From assembly GCA_030599435.1 (NCBI GenBank), contig JAUVNZ010000110.1, positions 1 to 5,808 of the forward strand: 5,808 nt of DNA, written 5' to 3'. Both the position numbers and the translations under genes were made by a program. The DNA comes from Gammaproteobacteria bacterium. Its GTDB lineage: Bacteria > Pseudomonadota > Gammaproteobacteria > SZUA-152. This document shows positions 5,439 to 5,808 of the stretch, piece after piece; the stretch's first letter is position 1, and every line of letters begins with the position of its first letter. The notes under the pieces are model-generated. The model searched no databases. It was not told the DNA's origin and worked only from the letters and a program-made list of their open reading frames with translations.

Positions 5439-5808
5439 CTATGACTCAAATGACATCAGGACTTCTTCACCAGCACCATCATCCTGGTAAACCGTGAAGC
5501 CGTGATCGGATAGATCAGCCTTCAATGTTAGCGTGACTTCCGGGTGCCGCCAGGAAATATGTAATAGATGCGGCTCGGTCTCGATGATCTTCATCTCACC
5601 ATTGAATGCCGGTGAGACGTTACGTAACCTGATCAACTCTAGCTGGTCCAGTACAATGGAACGTTCAAGTCCGGACTCGATGTCGATTATTTTTAAAGTG
5701 GTGCGGTTAATCTCCTTGTGTCCCGCGGTACGCCCCCTTTCCGCTGCTGCGTAGTCGTTAGTACCGGCAAATAGATCCAGATACCACACCTGTGGGACAC
5801 CGGGCATA
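5439..5808 (-). CDS. Sucrose-phosphorylase-type GH13 enzyme, C-terminal part
   Basis: The frame is open to the window edge, so this is only the last 120-odd residues of a larger protein (the family is about 500-600 residues). It carries the end of the GH13 barrel, with MPGVPQVWYLDLFAG, NDY and GHKEINRT, followed by the small C-terminal beta domain. This pattern is typical of GH13 subfamily 18, which reversibly phosphorolyses glucosides to glucose-1-phosphate. Members act on sucrose, sucrose-6-phosphate, glucosylglycerol or glucosylglycerate. QVWYLDLFAG is more like the sucrose-6-phosphate / glucosylglycerol phosphorylase side than the classical sucrose phosphorylases, but this rests on memory of the families. 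The catalytic residues lie outside the window. The HAD phosphatase follows after 53 bp in the same direction. Confidence 0.82.
   Translation of the reverse strand, partial: MPGVPQVWYLDLFAGTNDYAAAERGRTAGHKEINRTTLKIIDIESGLERSIVLDQLELIRLRNVSPAFNGEMKIIETEPHLLHISWRHPEVTLTLKADLSDHGFTVYQDDGAGEEVLMSFES

Overview
The window looks like chromosome of a proteobacterium of moderate G+C, most likely a gammaproteobacterium (inferred from the character of CdsA, PlsY and the GH13 phosphorylase; no taxonomic marker is present). All five recognisable protein genes lie on the minus strand, so transcription runs from high to low coordinates.

Right end (5808 to about 4538): the C-terminal part of a sucrose-phosphorylase-type GH13 enzyme runs in from beyond the edge. 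It is followed after 53 bp by a GTG-started HAD phosphatase of the sucrose-phosphate-phosphatase type, then a terminator-like hairpin overlapping that gene's stop codon. The pair fits synthesis or turnover of a glucoside, possibly a compatible solute such as glucosylglycerol, but the sugar cannot be fixed from this window.

Middle (3878 to 632): a lipid-type cluster of plsY (acyl-phosphate:glycerol-3-phosphate acyltransferase), a 545-residue fusion of a GNAT acyltransferase-like domain with a class V PLP-dependent aminotransferase, and cdsA (phosphatidate cytidylyltransferase). plsY and the fusion gene are 8 bp apart and probably co-transcribed. cdsA follows after 173 bp that hold a perfect TATAAT. 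PlsY and CdsA bracket phosphatidic acid and CDP-diacylglycerol, so the fusion protein between them is a candidate for making or acylating an amino-containing lipid building block. This is inference.

Flanks: two long stretches without genes (1-631 and 3879-4569) hold two diverged direct copies of a roughly 290-bp repeat, one on each side of the lipid cluster. Read on the minus strand, each copy contains a tRNA-like 3' half (CAT anticodon loop, variable loop, intact T-arm, acceptor 3' strand; encoded CCA in copy 1) without a matching 5' half, plus a second, more decayed tRNA-like fragment. The best-supported unusual features are these tRNA-derived direct repeats around the cluster and the GNAT-aminotransferase fusion inside it.
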